DNA of 64,000 bases from contig NZ_VIVK01000001.1 of the NCBI RefSeq assembly GCF_007828865.1, positions 5,146,001-5,210,000 on the forward strand. The letters run 5' to 3'. A model generated the notes under the pieces. It saw nothing but the letters and a program-made list of their open reading frames with translations, was not told where the DNA came from and did no database searches. Positions 7,674 to 17,032 of the stretch are shown piece by piece. Both the position numbers and the translations under genes were made by a program. This DNA is from Kribbella amoyensis. Lineage in GTDB: Bacteria; Actinomycetota; Actinomycetes; Propionibacteriales; Kribbellaceae. The first letter of the stretch is position 1. The number at the start of each line of letters is the position of its first letter.

Positions 7674-10600
7674 GTGATCGATACCGACATCGGTGGGCTG
7701 CTGCGGACTCATCGGCAGCGAACCGGGATGACCCAACGGCAACTCGCCGACCTGGCCGGGCTGAGCCTGTCGGTGATCCGCGATCTCGAGCAGGGCCGGA
7801 CGAGAATCCCGAAGCGGGAATCGGTGCAGGCGATCGCCAGCGCACTGGGGTTGACCGAGGCTGATGTCGCGATCCTTCACGCTGGTGCGGGAATCCGTCA
7901 GGTAGCTCGGCATGGCGTAACGGCGATCGGCAGCGGTCCGCTGCGTATCCGCGTGCTCGGCCCCATCGAGGTCTGGCACGGCGACGTCCTGGCTCCGCTC
8001 GGCTCCGACCGGCAACGCACACTGCTCGCGCGGCTCGCGCTCGCGGCCGGCGCGGCGGTCGCCCAGGACGAGCTCGTCGAGCTGCTGTGGCGACCGGGGG
8101 AATCCCGGGACGCGGTGAGTCTGCTGCACACTCACGTCACCAGGTTGCGGCGGTTGCTGGATTCCAGCGCGCGCAGCGGCAGCGTTCTCGTCGGCGGCCA
8201 GAAGGAGTACCGGCTCGTGGTCGGTGCCGACAACCTCGATCTGCTGGCGTTCCGGGAGCTCACCACACCGACGGCGAACGGTGGCCCGGAAGTCGCGTTC
8301 GCCCGGCTCGCGGATGCCGTCGCGCTGTGGCGCGGTGACCTCGACGCCGACCGGGTGGCGTCGAGCCCTCTCTACGCCGCGGCAGTTTCGGACTACGCCG
8401 CAGCCGTCCGTTCGCTCGCGGGACTTGCTCGCGATCTCGGCAAGCCGGACGAGGTGCTGACCCCGTTGCGGGCACTTGCGCGGCGGTACGAGCTGGACGA
8501 GCCCTTGCACGTCGAGCTGATCCTGACTCTGGCTGCGAGTGGTCGCCAGGCGGAGGCGCTCGCGGCGTACGACCAGATTCGGGGCGCGCTTGCCCAGCAG
8601 CTCGGCATCGACCCAGGCGAGGCACTACGGTCGGTCCAGCTCGCCGTACTCCGCCGGCAGGATTGGCGCCGGCGGCCGGGGGCGGGGCCGATCGCGGTCC
8701 AGCAGACACCTGCCGCGCCGCCGGACTTCATCGGTAGGTCCGGCGAACTGACCAGGGTCGAGGCCGCTCTCGCCCGGCCGGCCGACGGCCGGGGACCGGC
8801 CGCGGGCCGGATCGTCCTGATCGACGGGATCGCGGGCGTAGGCAAGACCGCGCTGGCCCTGGCGGCCGCGCAGCGCCTGCGCGGGCAGTACCCGGACGGG
8901 CAGCTCTACGCCGATCTGCGCGGCGCCACCGAGACCGCGCCGGAACCGATGCAGGTGCTCGGGCGGTTCCTGCGGGCCCTGGGCGTACCGAGTCGGCAGA
9001 TCGGGATCGACCAGGCCGAAGCGGCGGCGTTGTTGCGCAGCGAGCTGGCCGATCGGCGGATGCTGATTCTCCTCGACAACGTTCACGACGCGGACCAGGT
9101 CCGGCCGTTGCTGCCAGGCGCGGGCGGCAGCGATGTCATCGTGACCAGCAGGCGACGGATGCACGGCCTCGCGGGGGCGGTCGTGGTCGACCTCGGGCCG
9201 CTCGCCCAGGAGGAGTCGGTCGCCCTCATCGCGGCGACCGCCGGCTCTCAGCGGGTCGACGCCGACCCCGCCGCCGCGAGTGAGCTCGCCGAGGCCTGTG
9301 CCCGGCTGCCCCTGGCCCTGCGGATCGCGAGCGCGCGCCTGGCCACGCGGCAGGCGTGGACGATCAGCGATCTGACCCGCAGGCTGGGCGACGAGAACCA
9401 CCGGCTCGCCGAGCTCTCGACCGACGGGTCGAGTGTGCTCAACAGCTTTCAGCTCAGCTACGCCGACCTGAGCGCGTCGGCGCAGCGCGCGTTCCGGCTG
9501 TGCAGTCTCCATCCCGGCGACGACTTCGGTGCCGACGGCACCGCTGTGCTGCTCGGCTTGCGTCCGGCCGAGGCCGACCGCCTGCTGGAGAACCTCCTCG
9601 AGGCGAACATGGTGATGCAGTACGCGCCGGATCGCTACCGATTCCACGATCTGCTCGGTCTCTACGCTCGCCGGCTGCTGACCGACGACGGCGAGGCCGA
9701 CGCCGCGCGCGCCCGGCTGTACGCCTGGTACGCCGAAACCGCGACGGCGGCGATGGAATGGGCGTATCCCCAGCTCGTCCGGCTCGCCGGGCATCCGAAA
9801 CGAGACGCGTTCTTCGCGGCCGAGACGGACGCACTCTCCTGGCTGGATGTCGAGCTACCGGCCTTGCTCACCGTGGTCGGCGCCACCGCCGGATCTGCGG
9901 ACCCCTCGCTGTCCTGGCGGATCACCGACCAGCTGCGCGGCTACTTCCTGATCCGGCGGCACGTCGATGGCTGGCTGGACGCGGCACAAGCCGGGCTCGG
10001 GGCCGCCACCAAGGCCGGCAACGACATCGCGCGGACCGCCATGCTGATCAGCCGTGGCCAGGCGCTCTGGTCGGTCGGCCGCGACGACGAGGCGTTGGCC
10101 GACTGTCTTGCCGGCGAACAGCTCGCGTTCTCCACCGGATGGACGACGGCTGCCGCGTACCTGTCCCACCACATCGGGTGGCTCCACCTGGAGCACGGCA
10201 GGCTTGCGGGCGCGCGCCGTTGGCTTGATCGTGCGCTGGAGCTGACCGAGTACGACCAGGCAGGCCATGTGCGAGCGGTCGCGCTCAACGCGCTCGGAGT
10301 CATGAACCTGGACCAAGGGCGGCTCCGGGACGCCGCCGCGCTGCTGACGTCGGCACTCGAGATCAACGAGACGCACGGCAGAGAGCTGTCGGCCTTGGCC
10401 AACCGCGGCAACTTGGCGAGCGCACTGCGTCAAGCCGGTGAGGAGACGCGGGCTGCCGCACTGCTGACCGGAGTACTCGCGGAGTACCGCAAGAAGTCCA
10501 ACCTTCGCGGCGAGCTGTCGACGTTGGACGAATGGAGCAGCCTGCACCTGCAACGGGGAGACGCCGTGACCGCCCTGCAGGTCGCCACGCGCGCCCACGA

Positions 10601-10973
10601 ACCGGCGACCACAGTCCGGGACCGGAAGGCGACCGCGCAGACCGCGGCGACCGTGGCACACACCTATCTCGCTCTCGGCGACGCAACAGCGGCCCGGCAA
10701 TGGTTCGACGACAGCCTCGCGATCGCTCGCAAGGTCTACCCCTTCATCGAGGCCCGCGCACTCGTCGGCCTCGCCGCCGCACGCCTCACCGCCGGCGACT
10801 CGCTCTCGGCAACCCGAGCCGCCGAGGAAGCACTGTCGATCGCAGGCGCCTGCGGATTCGATCTACTGGCCCAGAAAGCCTCCGCCGTGTTGCACGACGC
10901 GGTCAGCGGTACTTCGCGAGCAGCTGGTCCCGGGCGGCCGCCTTCTCGGCGGCCCAGTCCGGACTCCAGCTGA
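7674..10973 (+). CDS. AfsR/SARP-type regulator with N-terminal XRE domain, NB-ARC ATPase and TPR repeats
   Basis: This protein of about 1,099 residues is a large transcription regulator. An XRE helix-turn-helix lies at about residues 7-63 (MTQRQLADLAGLSLSVIRDLEQG). A SARP winged-helix plus BTAD domain follows (about 80-325), then an NB-ARC ATPase with Walker A GIAGVGKTALAL and Walker B-like LILLDN. The last 350 residues are TPR-like helices (repeated ALE, ALNALG and LG patterns). A GTG at 7668 is also in frame; 7674 is chosen because GTAGG is better spaced from it. Two DNA-binding domains in one chain is less usual than the AfsR plan. It probably controls the divergent wall-hydrolase operon and itself through the heptamer array. 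Its 3' end overlaps the convergent glycosyltransferase gene by 71 bases. Confidence 0.88.
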   Translation: MIDTDIGGLLRTHRQRTGMTQRQLADLAGLSLSVIRDLEQGRTRIPKRESVQAIASALGLTEADVAILHAGAGIRQVARHGVTAIGSGPLRIRVLGPIEVWHGDVLAPLGSDRQRTLLARLALAAGAAVAQDELVELLWRPGESRDAVSLLHTHVTRLRRLLDSSARSGSVLVGGQKEYRLVVGADNLDLLAFRELTTPTANGGPEVAFARLADAVALWRGDLDADRVASSPLYAAAVSDYAAAVRSLAGLARDLGKPDEVLTPLRALARRYELDEPLHVELILTLAASGRQAEALAAYDQIRGALAQQLGIDPGEALRSVQLAVLRRQDWRRRPGAGPIAVQQTPAAPPDFIGRSGELTRVEAALARPADGRGPAAGRIVLIDGIAGVGKTALALAAAQRLRGQYPDGQLYADLRGATETAPEPMQVLGRFLRALGVPSRQIGIDQAEAAALLRSELADRRMLILLDNVHDADQVRPLLPGAGGSDVIVTSRRRMHGLAGAVVVDLGPLAQEESVALIAATAGSQRVDADPAAASELAEACARLPLALRIASARLATRQAWTISDLTRRLGDENHRLAELSTDGSSVLNSFQLSYADLSASAQRAFRLCSLHPGDDFGADGTAVLLGLRPAEADRLLENLLEANMVMQYAPDRYRFHDLLGLYARRLLTDDGEADAARARLYAWYAETATAAMEWAYPQLVRLAGHPKRDAFFAAETDALSWLDVELPALLTVVGATAGSADPSLSWRITDQLRGYFLIRRHVDGWLDAAQAGLGAATKAGNDIARTAMLISRGQALWSVGRDDEALADCLAGEQLAFSTGWTTAAAYLSHHIGWLHLEHGRLAGARRWLDRALELTEYDQAGHVRAVALNALGVMNLDQGRLRDAAALLTSALEINETHGRELSALANRGNLASALRQAGEETRAAALLTGVLAEYRKKSNLRGELSTLDEWSSLHLQRGDAVTALQVATRAHEPATTVRDRKATAQTAATVAHTYLALGDATAARQWFDDSLAIARKVYPFIEARALVGLAAARLTAGDSLSATRAAEEALSIAGACGFDLLAQKASAVLHDAVSGTSRAAGPGRPPSRRPSPDSS

Positions 10974-11676
10974 CATTGCCGAAGTGGAGGACGCCCTGCT
11001 CCGACAGGGTCCAGTACCGCCCGTGCGTCTTCATCACCTGCGTCAGCAGGCCGAGCGTGTCCCACCATTTGCCGCCACGCTCGGCCTGCACCGCGGCGGG
11101 GGAGAGGCCGACGTGCTCGACCGTCAGCCGGAACGCATCGTCGTTGCGGACCAGGGCGCAGAACGGGTGGACCCGCTCGTTGAGCTGGATGGCGAGCGCG
11201 TACTCGAGCGGAGCCGGCCAGTCGGCGTCCGGGCTGTTGCGTACCGACTCCCGGACGTAGGCAACCGGCGGCGCATTGTCGGTGGGGTGGAGCTCGTCGC
11301 CTTGGTGGGTGATCCAGCGGGCCTGTACGGCGAAGGCGTCGGGGTCGGCCGCGAGCTCCGCTTCCATCGCGTCGATGGTGCGGTCGGCAACGAAGCACAC
11401 GTCGCAGTCGACGAACAGGTACGCGTCGTAGGCCGGCCTCGCCAGGACCGCGTCGCGCAGGATCTCGCCGTGAGTGGTGAGCGTGTGGTTCGTCGTGTAC
11501 CCGGTCTGGACGACCTCGACCGACGCGAAGCGGTTCAGCCGGTCGAGCTCGTCGGACGTGTTGTCGAGAACGACGACGTCCAGGTCCTCACGGTCATGGT
11601 GGTGCTGGAGGGACGCCAACAGCAGTTCGGCGTACGGTGTGGTGCCGTGGTTGACCGTGAGGACGCAGATCCGCAT
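10903..11676 (-). CDS. GT-A fold (family 2-like) glycosyltransferase
   Basis: This 257-residue protein begins MRICVLTVNHGTTPYAELLLASL, the nucleotide-binding beta-alpha start of a GT-A transferase. It carries a DxD-like metal motif in FVDCDVCF (about residues 90-97). It probably transfers a sugar from a nucleotide sugar in the cytoplasm. The start at 11676 shares one base with the stop of the flippase gene (TGATG), so the two are translationally coupled; the longer frame to 11955 is a shadow of the flippase. Coupling to a flippase suggests work on a lipid-linked glycan. The 3' end runs 71 bases into the convergent SARP gene. Confidence 0.75.
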   Translation of the reverse strand: MRICVLTVNHGTTPYAELLLASLQHHHDREDLDVVVLDNTSDELDRLNRFASVEVVQTGYTTNHTLTTHGEILRDAVLARPAYDAYLFVDCDVCFVADRTIDAMEAELAADPDAFAVQARWITHQGDELHPTDNAPPVAYVRESVRNSPDADWPAPLEYALAIQLNERVHPFCALVRNDDAFRLTVEHVGLSPAAVQAERGGKWWDTLGLLTQVMKTHGRYWTLSEQGVLHFGNVSWSPDWAAEKAAARDQLLAKYR

Positions 11677-12953
11677 CAGGCGGTGGGCGCCTGATCGGCG
11701 ACGGAATGCCGCCGGAGACCGGATGCCAGCGCGGCGGAGAGGGCCAAGGCGCACGTGCTGGTCATCGCGACGAGGACCTTGACGCCGGTCAGGTCGGTGG
11801 CGATGTCGGTGCCGAGGATGATCAGGGTGGCGACGGCCAGGCTGACCAGGCCGATCCAGATCAGGACGGCGGCCCGCTTCTCCTGCTGGGCGATCGCGGC
11901 GTACACGACCAGCTGCAACACGGCGTACGACGAACCGGCGAGGGCGAACAGCCACGCGATCGGCCCGACCGGGGCGTAGTCCTCACCACCGACCACCTTG
12001 ACCACCACGTCCGGCAGCAGCAGGGCACCTAGTACGCAGCACACGCCGAGCGCCGCGACCGCCTGGATCGCGCGGCGCAGGCGCTGGGTGTCGCCGGGCG
12101 ACGTGGCCAGCGACGGGAAGACGATGACGATCACGAACTGCGGCAGGAACAGGCACGCCTTCGCCACGATCACGCCGGCCGCGTAGTACCCGCTGTGCTG
12201 CTGGTCGAGCAGACCACGCGCGAGCAGTACGTCGGCGTTGGCGATGACGAAGAACGCGAGCAGGGTGTGCGTGCCGTGGACGGTCTCCCGCAACACCTCC
12301 TTGACCTGCTCGGGCGTTCCGCCGGTCGATCCGCGCAGCAGGAAGCCGCCCAGCAGCGGCGGCACCGCGGCGCCGAGTGCGAGACCGACCATCGCGGCGG
12401 TCAGGGTCTGGCTGACGAACAGCGCGCCGCCACCGAACACCAGCCGGCCGATACCGGTCGCGGTGTAGACGGCGGCCAGCTCGGTCCAGTTCTTGCCGCC
12501 CTGCAGGACGCCGAGCTGCGAGCCCATGATCGTCAGGCAGCCGAGGGTCGGAGCGACCAGCAGCGCCGCGATCAGCGAGTCGATGTGCAGCAGCCACATG
12601 ATCAGCGGCGTCATGAGCAGGCAGAACACGGTCAGGCCGAGGGCCGCGAGCCGGCCGGCCTTGAGCATCGAGTCGGCCAGTGCCGCCTCGCCCGCGCCGG
12701 TGTGCGTCGCGATCCGGCGCGCGCCGGAGGCCTGCAGGCCGAGGGCCGCCACGTTGCCGATCAGCAGCAGTCCGAGCAGGGCGGTGACCGCGCCGAACTC
12801 GGACGGGACCAGCCGGTGCACCGCAACCAGGGTGAAACCGTAGGCGGCCACGTTCATGATGGCCATACCGACCGCGACCACGGTGGCGCTGCGGAGGAAG
12901 GACAGCTTCGGCGCCGTGGCCGGCTGCTGATCGGGTGTCGTGTCTGAGGTCAT
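11676..12953 (-). CDS. Polysaccharide/lipid-linked glycan flippase (Wzx/MATE-like)
   Basis: This 425-residue membrane protein has about 12 hydrophobic segments and almost no soluble domain. The opening LRSATVVAVGMAIMNVAAYGFTLVAVHRLVPSEFGAVTALLGL is typical of the MOP-superfamily oligosaccharide flippases, where PSEFGA marks the first loop. It would move a lipid-linked glycan across the membrane. It leads a two-gene operon with the coupled glycosyltransferase and is divergent from the 575-residue membrane protein gene 72 bases away. The transported glycan is unknown. Confidence 0.82.
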   Translation of the reverse strand: MTSDTTPDQQPATAPKLSFLRSATVVAVGMAIMNVAAYGFTLVAVHRLVPSEFGAVTALLGLLLIGNVAALGLQASGARRIATHTGAGEAALADSMLKAGRLAALGLTVFCLLMTPLIMWLLHIDSLIAALLVAPTLGCLTIMGSQLGVLQGGKNWTELAAVYTATGIGRLVFGGGALFVSQTLTAAMVGLALGAAVPPLLGGFLLRGSTGGTPEQVKEVLRETVHGTHTLLAFFVIANADVLLARGLLDQQHSGYYAAGVIVAKACLFLPQFVIVIVFPSLATSPGDTQRLRRAIQAVAALGVCCVLGALLLPDVVVKVVGGEDYAPVGPIAWLFALAGSSYAVLQLVVYAAIAQQEKRAAVLIWIGLVSLAVATLIILGTDIATDLTGVKVLVAMTSTCALALSAALASGLRRHSVADQAPTA

Positions 12954-13025
12954 CCGGCTTCTGTTCTGCTGGTAGGTCGGTCAGGCGGGTAGGTTGCGGA
13001 CGAACAGTACTGCGAGGAGGCGGTC

Positions 13026-14753
13026 GTGGAGGGGGGAACCACCCGGCCGGTCAGGCGCGCCCGGGGGCGGTCGGCCGGTCCGTCGACCCGGCTGGCGCCG
13101 TGGGGCTGGCCGGTCCTGCTCACTGTCCTGATCACCGCTCCGCTGCTCGCTCCGGGGTACGTGGTCGGCTACGACCTCGTCTTCGTGCCTGACCTCACGC
13201 TACGGCGTGACCTCTTCGGTGTCACAACTGCCTTACCGCGCGCAGTTCCCTCGGACGTCGTCGTGGCGTTGCTCGACGAGCTGGCCGGCGGGCAGGCACT
13301 GAACAAATCGGTCCTGGTAGCCGTCCCGTTACTGGCCGGACTCGGCGTCACCGCGCTCTGGCGCGACCTCCGCCTCGGCGGCCCCCTCGCGGGCGCGGCC
13401 GCGGTCGCGCTGTACGTGTGGAACCCGTTCGTCGCCGAGCGGCTCCGGCTCGGTGCCTGGGCGCTCCTGATCGGGTACGCCGCGTTGCCGTGGCTCGTCC
13501 GCTCCGCGTTGAAGCTGCGCCGCGGTGACGGGTGGGCGGGCTTCCTGATCGCGTCGGCGCTTTGCGCGCTCACCGCGTCGGGCGGCGTGGTCGGCCTGCT
13601 CGTCGGCGGCCTGATCGTGCTCTGGCCGGGCGGTACGAAGCGGTGGCCCCTCGTCGGCGCACTCGTCCTGAACCTGCCCTGGCTCGTCGCCGGCCTCGCC
13701 AGAACGACGGCAGCGACCACGGACCCGGCCTCGGTCCCCGCCTTCGCCGCCAGGGACGAGGGGTATGGGGGAGTACTGCCGACCCTGCTCACCCTCGGTG
13801 GGGTGTGGAACGCGAACGTGGTTCCCGGCAGCCGCGGCGACCTCGTCCCCGTCGTCCTCGCCTTCGTCATGCTCGCGGCCTCGGTGGTCGGCGTCGTCCT
13901 GTGGTACCGCCGCGACCGCATCGTCATCGCGTTGATCCTCGCCGCGGTCCTCTCGGTCGGCATCGGCCTGGTCGGTGTGCTCGCACCCAGCGCCTTCGCG
14001 ACCGTGGTGGACCGCGTCCCCGGTGCGGGCCTGTTCCGCGACGGCCAGCGCTTCCTGGGCCCCCTGGCTCTGCTCGAGGCGATCGGCTTCGGTGCCGCTG
14101 TCGCCGCGCTGCTCAAGGTCTCGCCGCTGAAGTGGTTGGTCGGAGCCACGGCCGCGCTGCTCCCGATCGCCGCTCTCCCGCAGCTGATCGGCGCCGGCCT
14201 CAAGGTCTCGCAGTACCCGGCCGACTGGGAGCAGGCGCGGACCGTCATCGCCGCGGGCGGGCCGTCGGGCGAGTTCATCCCGTGGCCGTTCGAGTCGTAC
14301 CGCGCGCCGACGTGGAACGGGCGACGTCCCGTACTCGACCCGATGCCGCGGTACTTCGACCGGGCGGCCGTGGTCCCGGACGAGCTGATCGTCGGCGGCC
14401 ACCGGCTCGCGGGGGAGGATCCCCGGGCGAGTGCCGTCGCAACCGCGCTCCGCACGGCGGTGCGGACCGGCGCGGATCCCACCTCCGAGCTGCTCGGCCA
14501 AGGCGTCGGCTGGATCGTCGTCGACCGCGAGGCCGGTGGCCCGCAGCCGCGGCAGCTGATCCCGCGTCTCAGCGAGGTGTTCACCGGGCCGACCGTGGCG
14601 GTCTATCGCCTCGACGGAACCCCGACGCCACAACGCGTCGCGCCCTGGGTCGCGGTCTTCGTCTTCACCGCGTGGGCGGCTGCCGTGGCGGTCCTGCTCG
14701 CCGCGATCGCCGGCCTGGCCGGTGATCTTCACCGCCGACGCTCCAGCCTCTAG
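13026..14753 (+). CDS. Large polytopic membrane protein of the envelope-glycan locus
   Basis: This 575-residue protein has roughly ten or more hydrophobic segments and a soluble stretch near residues 400-530. A loop after the first segment contains YDLVFVPDLTLRRD, where GT-C glycosyltransferases carry acidic residues, but no firm catalytic motif can be named. The GTG start at 13026 follows GAGGAGG at a good distance. Size, topology and neighbours (DUF2613, GT4, methyltransferase, AftD-like) recall the Mycobacterium membrane protein Rv0226c, from memory rather than an alignment. A role in transfer or export of a cell-envelope glycan is inferred. Confidence 0.6.
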   Translation: MEGGTTRPVRRARGRSAGPSTRLAPWGWPVLLTVLITAPLLAPGYVVGYDLVFVPDLTLRRDLFGVTTALPRAVPSDVVVALLDELAGGQALNKSVLVAVPLLAGLGVTALWRDLRLGGPLAGAAAVALYVWNPFVAERLRLGAWALLIGYAALPWLVRSALKLRRGDGWAGFLIASALCALTASGGVVGLLVGGLIVLWPGGTKRWPLVGALVLNLPWLVAGLARTTAATTDPASVPAFAARDEGYGGVLPTLLTLGGVWNANVVPGSRGDLVPVVLAFVMLAASVVGVVLWYRRDRIVIALILAAVLSVGIGLVGVLAPSAFATVVDRVPGAGLFRDGQRFLGPLALLEAIGFGAAVAALLKVSPLKWLVGATAALLPIAALPQLIGAGLKVSQYPADWEQARTVIAAGGPSGEFIPWPFESYRAPTWNGRRPVLDPMPRYFDRAAVVPDELIVGGHRLAGEDPRASAVATALRTAVRTGADPTSELLGQGVGWIVVDREAGGPQPRQLIPRLSEVFTGPTVAVYRLDGTPTPQRVAPWVAVFVFTAWAAAVAVLLAAIAGLAGDLHRRRSSL

Positions 14754-14812
14754 CGAAAGTTACTGGCCGGTTGCTAGCATCCGGGCACTTGTTCGAGGAG
14801 GGGACTCGCTTC

Positions 14813-14980
14813 ATGGGAACAGTGATCGGTGCTGCCTTGGCCGTGCTCGCCGGCCTGGCTGTAGCCACCACCACCGTGGTCGGCGTCGTGCAGACCGTGC
14901 AGGACGACCCGGCCGCGCCGCCCCCGGGCCAGACCCAGGGGCAGGCCGACGTTCCGATCGTGAACTACGGCGACAAGTAA
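14813..14980 (+). CDS. DUF2613-family small membrane/secreted protein
   Basis: This 55-residue protein has one hydrophobic segment (VIGAALAVLAGLAVATTTVVGVV) and then a short Pro/Gln/Gly-rich outer tail ending VNYGDK. The start at 14813 follows GAGGAGGGG; an in-frame extension to 14771 lacks this. Small proteins of this kind sit next to aftD in Mycobacterium (Rv0236A), and an AftD-like gene lies 2 kb downstream here. Its function is unknown; as a single-pass partner it could help assemble or anchor the glycosyltransferase. The stop lies 1 base from the stop of the convergent GT4 gene. Confidence 0.68.
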   Translation: MGTVIGAALAVLAGLAVATTTVVGVVQTVQDDPAAPPPGQTQGQADVPIVNYGDK

Positions 14981-14981
14981 C

Positions 14982-16166
14982 TCAGAGCGGCACGGGCCGG
15001 TCGGCGGGAACGTCGGCCGGCCCTGCTGTCTCCAACTCGGCCGCCTGCTCGGCCGCCGCTGTCTCCGGCTCGGCAGCCGGTAGTCCGGTGAGGATCCGGT
15101 CGAAGGACCGTACCGTCGCCGCCCACGTGAACGCCCCAGCGGTCGCGAGCGCCCCCGCCGCCAACCGCTGACGCTCACCCTGCTCGGCCAGCAACCGCGT
15201 GATCGTCGCGCAGAACTCGGCCCGGTCGTCGACCAGGACGCCGGTCCGTCCGTCCCGTACCGACTCGGTCGGCCCACCCGCACTCCGGTACGCCACCGTC
15301 GGTACGCCGTGTCCCGCGGCCTCGCCGACGACGAGACCCCAGCCCTCCTTGAGACTCGGCAACGCGAGCACCCACGCCTCGTCGTACGCCGCGTGCTTGT
15401 CGTCCTCGCTGACGTGGCCGCGGAACTCCACCGCGTCCTCCAGCCCGCACTCGCGGACGTACGCGCGCAGCGAGTCCTCCCACCAGCCGGAGCCCACCAC
15501 GATCAACCGCGCGTCCGGCATCGTTCGACGGGCGACGCCGATCGCGTCCACGGCGTGCTCCACCTGCTTGTGCGGCACGATGCGGCCCACGCACACCACG
15601 GTCGGTACGGAGGCCTGCGGTAACTGCCGTGCCGGTGCGGGGTCGGTCCCGTTGTGGATCACGTCGATCCGCGCCGCGTCGACCCGTAGATCGAGCAGCT
15701 CGTCCCGTGAGGCCGACGACACCGTGACGTACCGGCAGTCGCGGTACAGGCGGGGCGCCACGCGGGATTCCAGCCACCAACCGAAGCGTCCGCGCCAGCC
15801 CGGGTACACCACGGGCCACTGTTCCTGGTGGACGTGATGGACGAGGACGACGACGCCGTCACGACGTACGAGGCGGGTAAAGAATGGCAACCCGTTCTGT
15901 ACGTCGATCACGTGGTCCGGGCGGCGCGACCACGTGTGCAGCAGGCCGCGCAGGTACACGGTCACCTTGCTGCCCCGGTAGAGGTAGCGCACCTCGTCCC
16001 GGTTCGCCTCGCGCGGACTGCCCGGGTACGCCGCGCACAGCACGGTGACCGACCAGCCCAGTACGGCAAGGCCTTTCGCGACCTCCTCCACGTACCGTTC
16101 GGAGCCCCCACCTTCCGGGTTCGTCGTGTCCCGCCAGTTCAGTATCAGCACGCTGGATGCACGCAC
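14982..16166 (-). CDS. Glycosyltransferase family 4
   Basis: This 394-residue cytoplasmic transferase has a GT-B fold. The donor/acceptor loop near the start is NPEGGGSERYVEEVAKGLA. The second Rossmann half holds VVCVGRIVPHKQVEHAVDA and the E-x7-E type site PSLKEGWGLVVGEAAGHGVPTVAY. These are hallmarks of retaining GT4 enzymes using nucleotide sugars. A GTG at 16166 is the likely start. The last 40 residues are an Ala/Glu-rich tail of no known role. It is divergent from the methyltransferase-AftD operon and probably corresponds to the GT next to Rv0224c in mycobacteria (Rv0225), again by arrangement only. Confidence 0.86.
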   Translation of the reverse strand: MRASSVLILNWRDTTNPEGGGSERYVEEVAKGLAVLGWSVTVLCAAYPGSPREANRDEVRYLYRGSKVTVYLRGLLHTWSRRPDHVIDVQNGLPFFTRLVRRDGVVVLVHHVHQEQWPVVYPGWRGRFGWWLESRVAPRLYRDCRYVTVSSASRDELLDLRVDAARIDVIHNGTDPAPARQLPQASVPTVVCVGRIVPHKQVEHAVDAIGVARRTMPDARLIVVGSGWWEDSLRAYVRECGLEDAVEFRGHVSEDDKHAAYDEAWVLALPSLKEGWGLVVGEAAGHGVPTVAYRSAGGPTESVRDGRTGVLVDDRAEFCATITRLLAEQGERQRLAAGALATAGAFTWAATVRSFDRILTGLPAAEPETAAAEQAAELETAGPADVPADRPVPL

Positions 16167-16273
16167 CCCACTACCCCCACCTCACGTCGTTCCGCCCCCG
16201 GGTGATGGGCGGCGAGGTTACCAGGCAGTAACGATGTCCGCCAGAGGTCGCGAGATCCGTTATCGTCCCGCCT

Positions 16274-17032
16274 GTGTCCGAAGCGATCTCGAGCCCGCCG
16301 ACCACCCCGCGGTGGACCGCCGACCTGGGTCGCGCCGTGCGGTTGTTCCGGGCGTTCGGGGTCGAGCAGACGGACCCGGATCGCTTCTACGGAACGCTCG
16401 CCGCGGACTCGGCCGGCCAGCTGTCCGCGTACGCCGAGCTGCGCGGCTCGGTGCTGCTCGACGTCGGCGGCGGACCCGGGTACTTCGCCGACGCGTTCCG
16501 GGCCGCGGGTGCCACGTACTACGCGATCGACTCGGATCTCGGGGAGCTGAGCGGCCGTGGTGAGCCGGCCCCGGGCACCGTCCTCGGCAGTGGGATGGCG
16601 TTGCCGGTCGGGGACGCGCAGGTGGACATCTGCTTCTCGTCCAACGTGCTCGAACACGTCCCGGATCCCTGGTTGATGGCCGACGAGCTGGTCCGGGTGA
16701 CCAAGCCGGGCGGCACGGTCTTCCTCTCGTACACCGGTTGGTGGGGTCCGCACGGCGGCCACGAGACGGCGCCCTGGCACTTCCTCGGCGGACACCGGGC
16801 CGCGCGACGGTACGAGCGACGGACCGGGCACCGGCCGAAGAACGTGTTCGGTGAGTCGCTGTTCCCGATCACGGTCGCCGGCGGACTGCGCTGGGCCCGG
16901 CAGTGCGGTGACGCCGAACTGGTGGCCGCCTTCCCGCGCTACCACCCGCGCTGGGCGTACGGGGTCCTCGCGGTGCCGGGGGTGCGCGAGGTGGCGACCT
17001 GGAATCTCGTCCTGGTTCTGCGGCGCCGATGA
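16274..17032 (+). CDS. SAM-dependent methyltransferase of the envelope locus
   Basis: This 252-residue class I methyltransferase has motif I LLDVGGGPGYF, an acidic motif II end (YYAIDSD), motif post-I region SGMALPVGDAQVDICFSSNVLEHV and motif III PGGTVFLSYTGW. The substrate is unknown. Its stop and the start of the AftD-like gene overlap (ATGA at 17029-17032), so the two proteins are made together. That points to a lipid or glycan of the envelope as target. In Mycobacterium the corresponding gene would be Rv0224c, reported as a methyltransferase. A -10-like TATCGT just 8 bases before the GTG hints at a nearly leaderless mRNA. Confidence 0.82.
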   Translation: MSEAISSPPTTPRWTADLGRAVRLFRAFGVEQTDPDRFYGTLAADSAGQLSAYAELRGSVLLDVGGGPGYFADAFRAAGATYYAIDSDLGELSGRGEPAPGTVLGSGMALPVGDAQVDICFSSNVLEHVPDPWLMADELVRVTKPGGTVFLSYTGWWGPHGGHETAPWHFLGGHRAARRYERRTGHRPKNVFGESLFPITVAGGLRWARQCGDAELVAAFPRYHPRWAYGVLAVPGVREVATWNLVLVLRRR

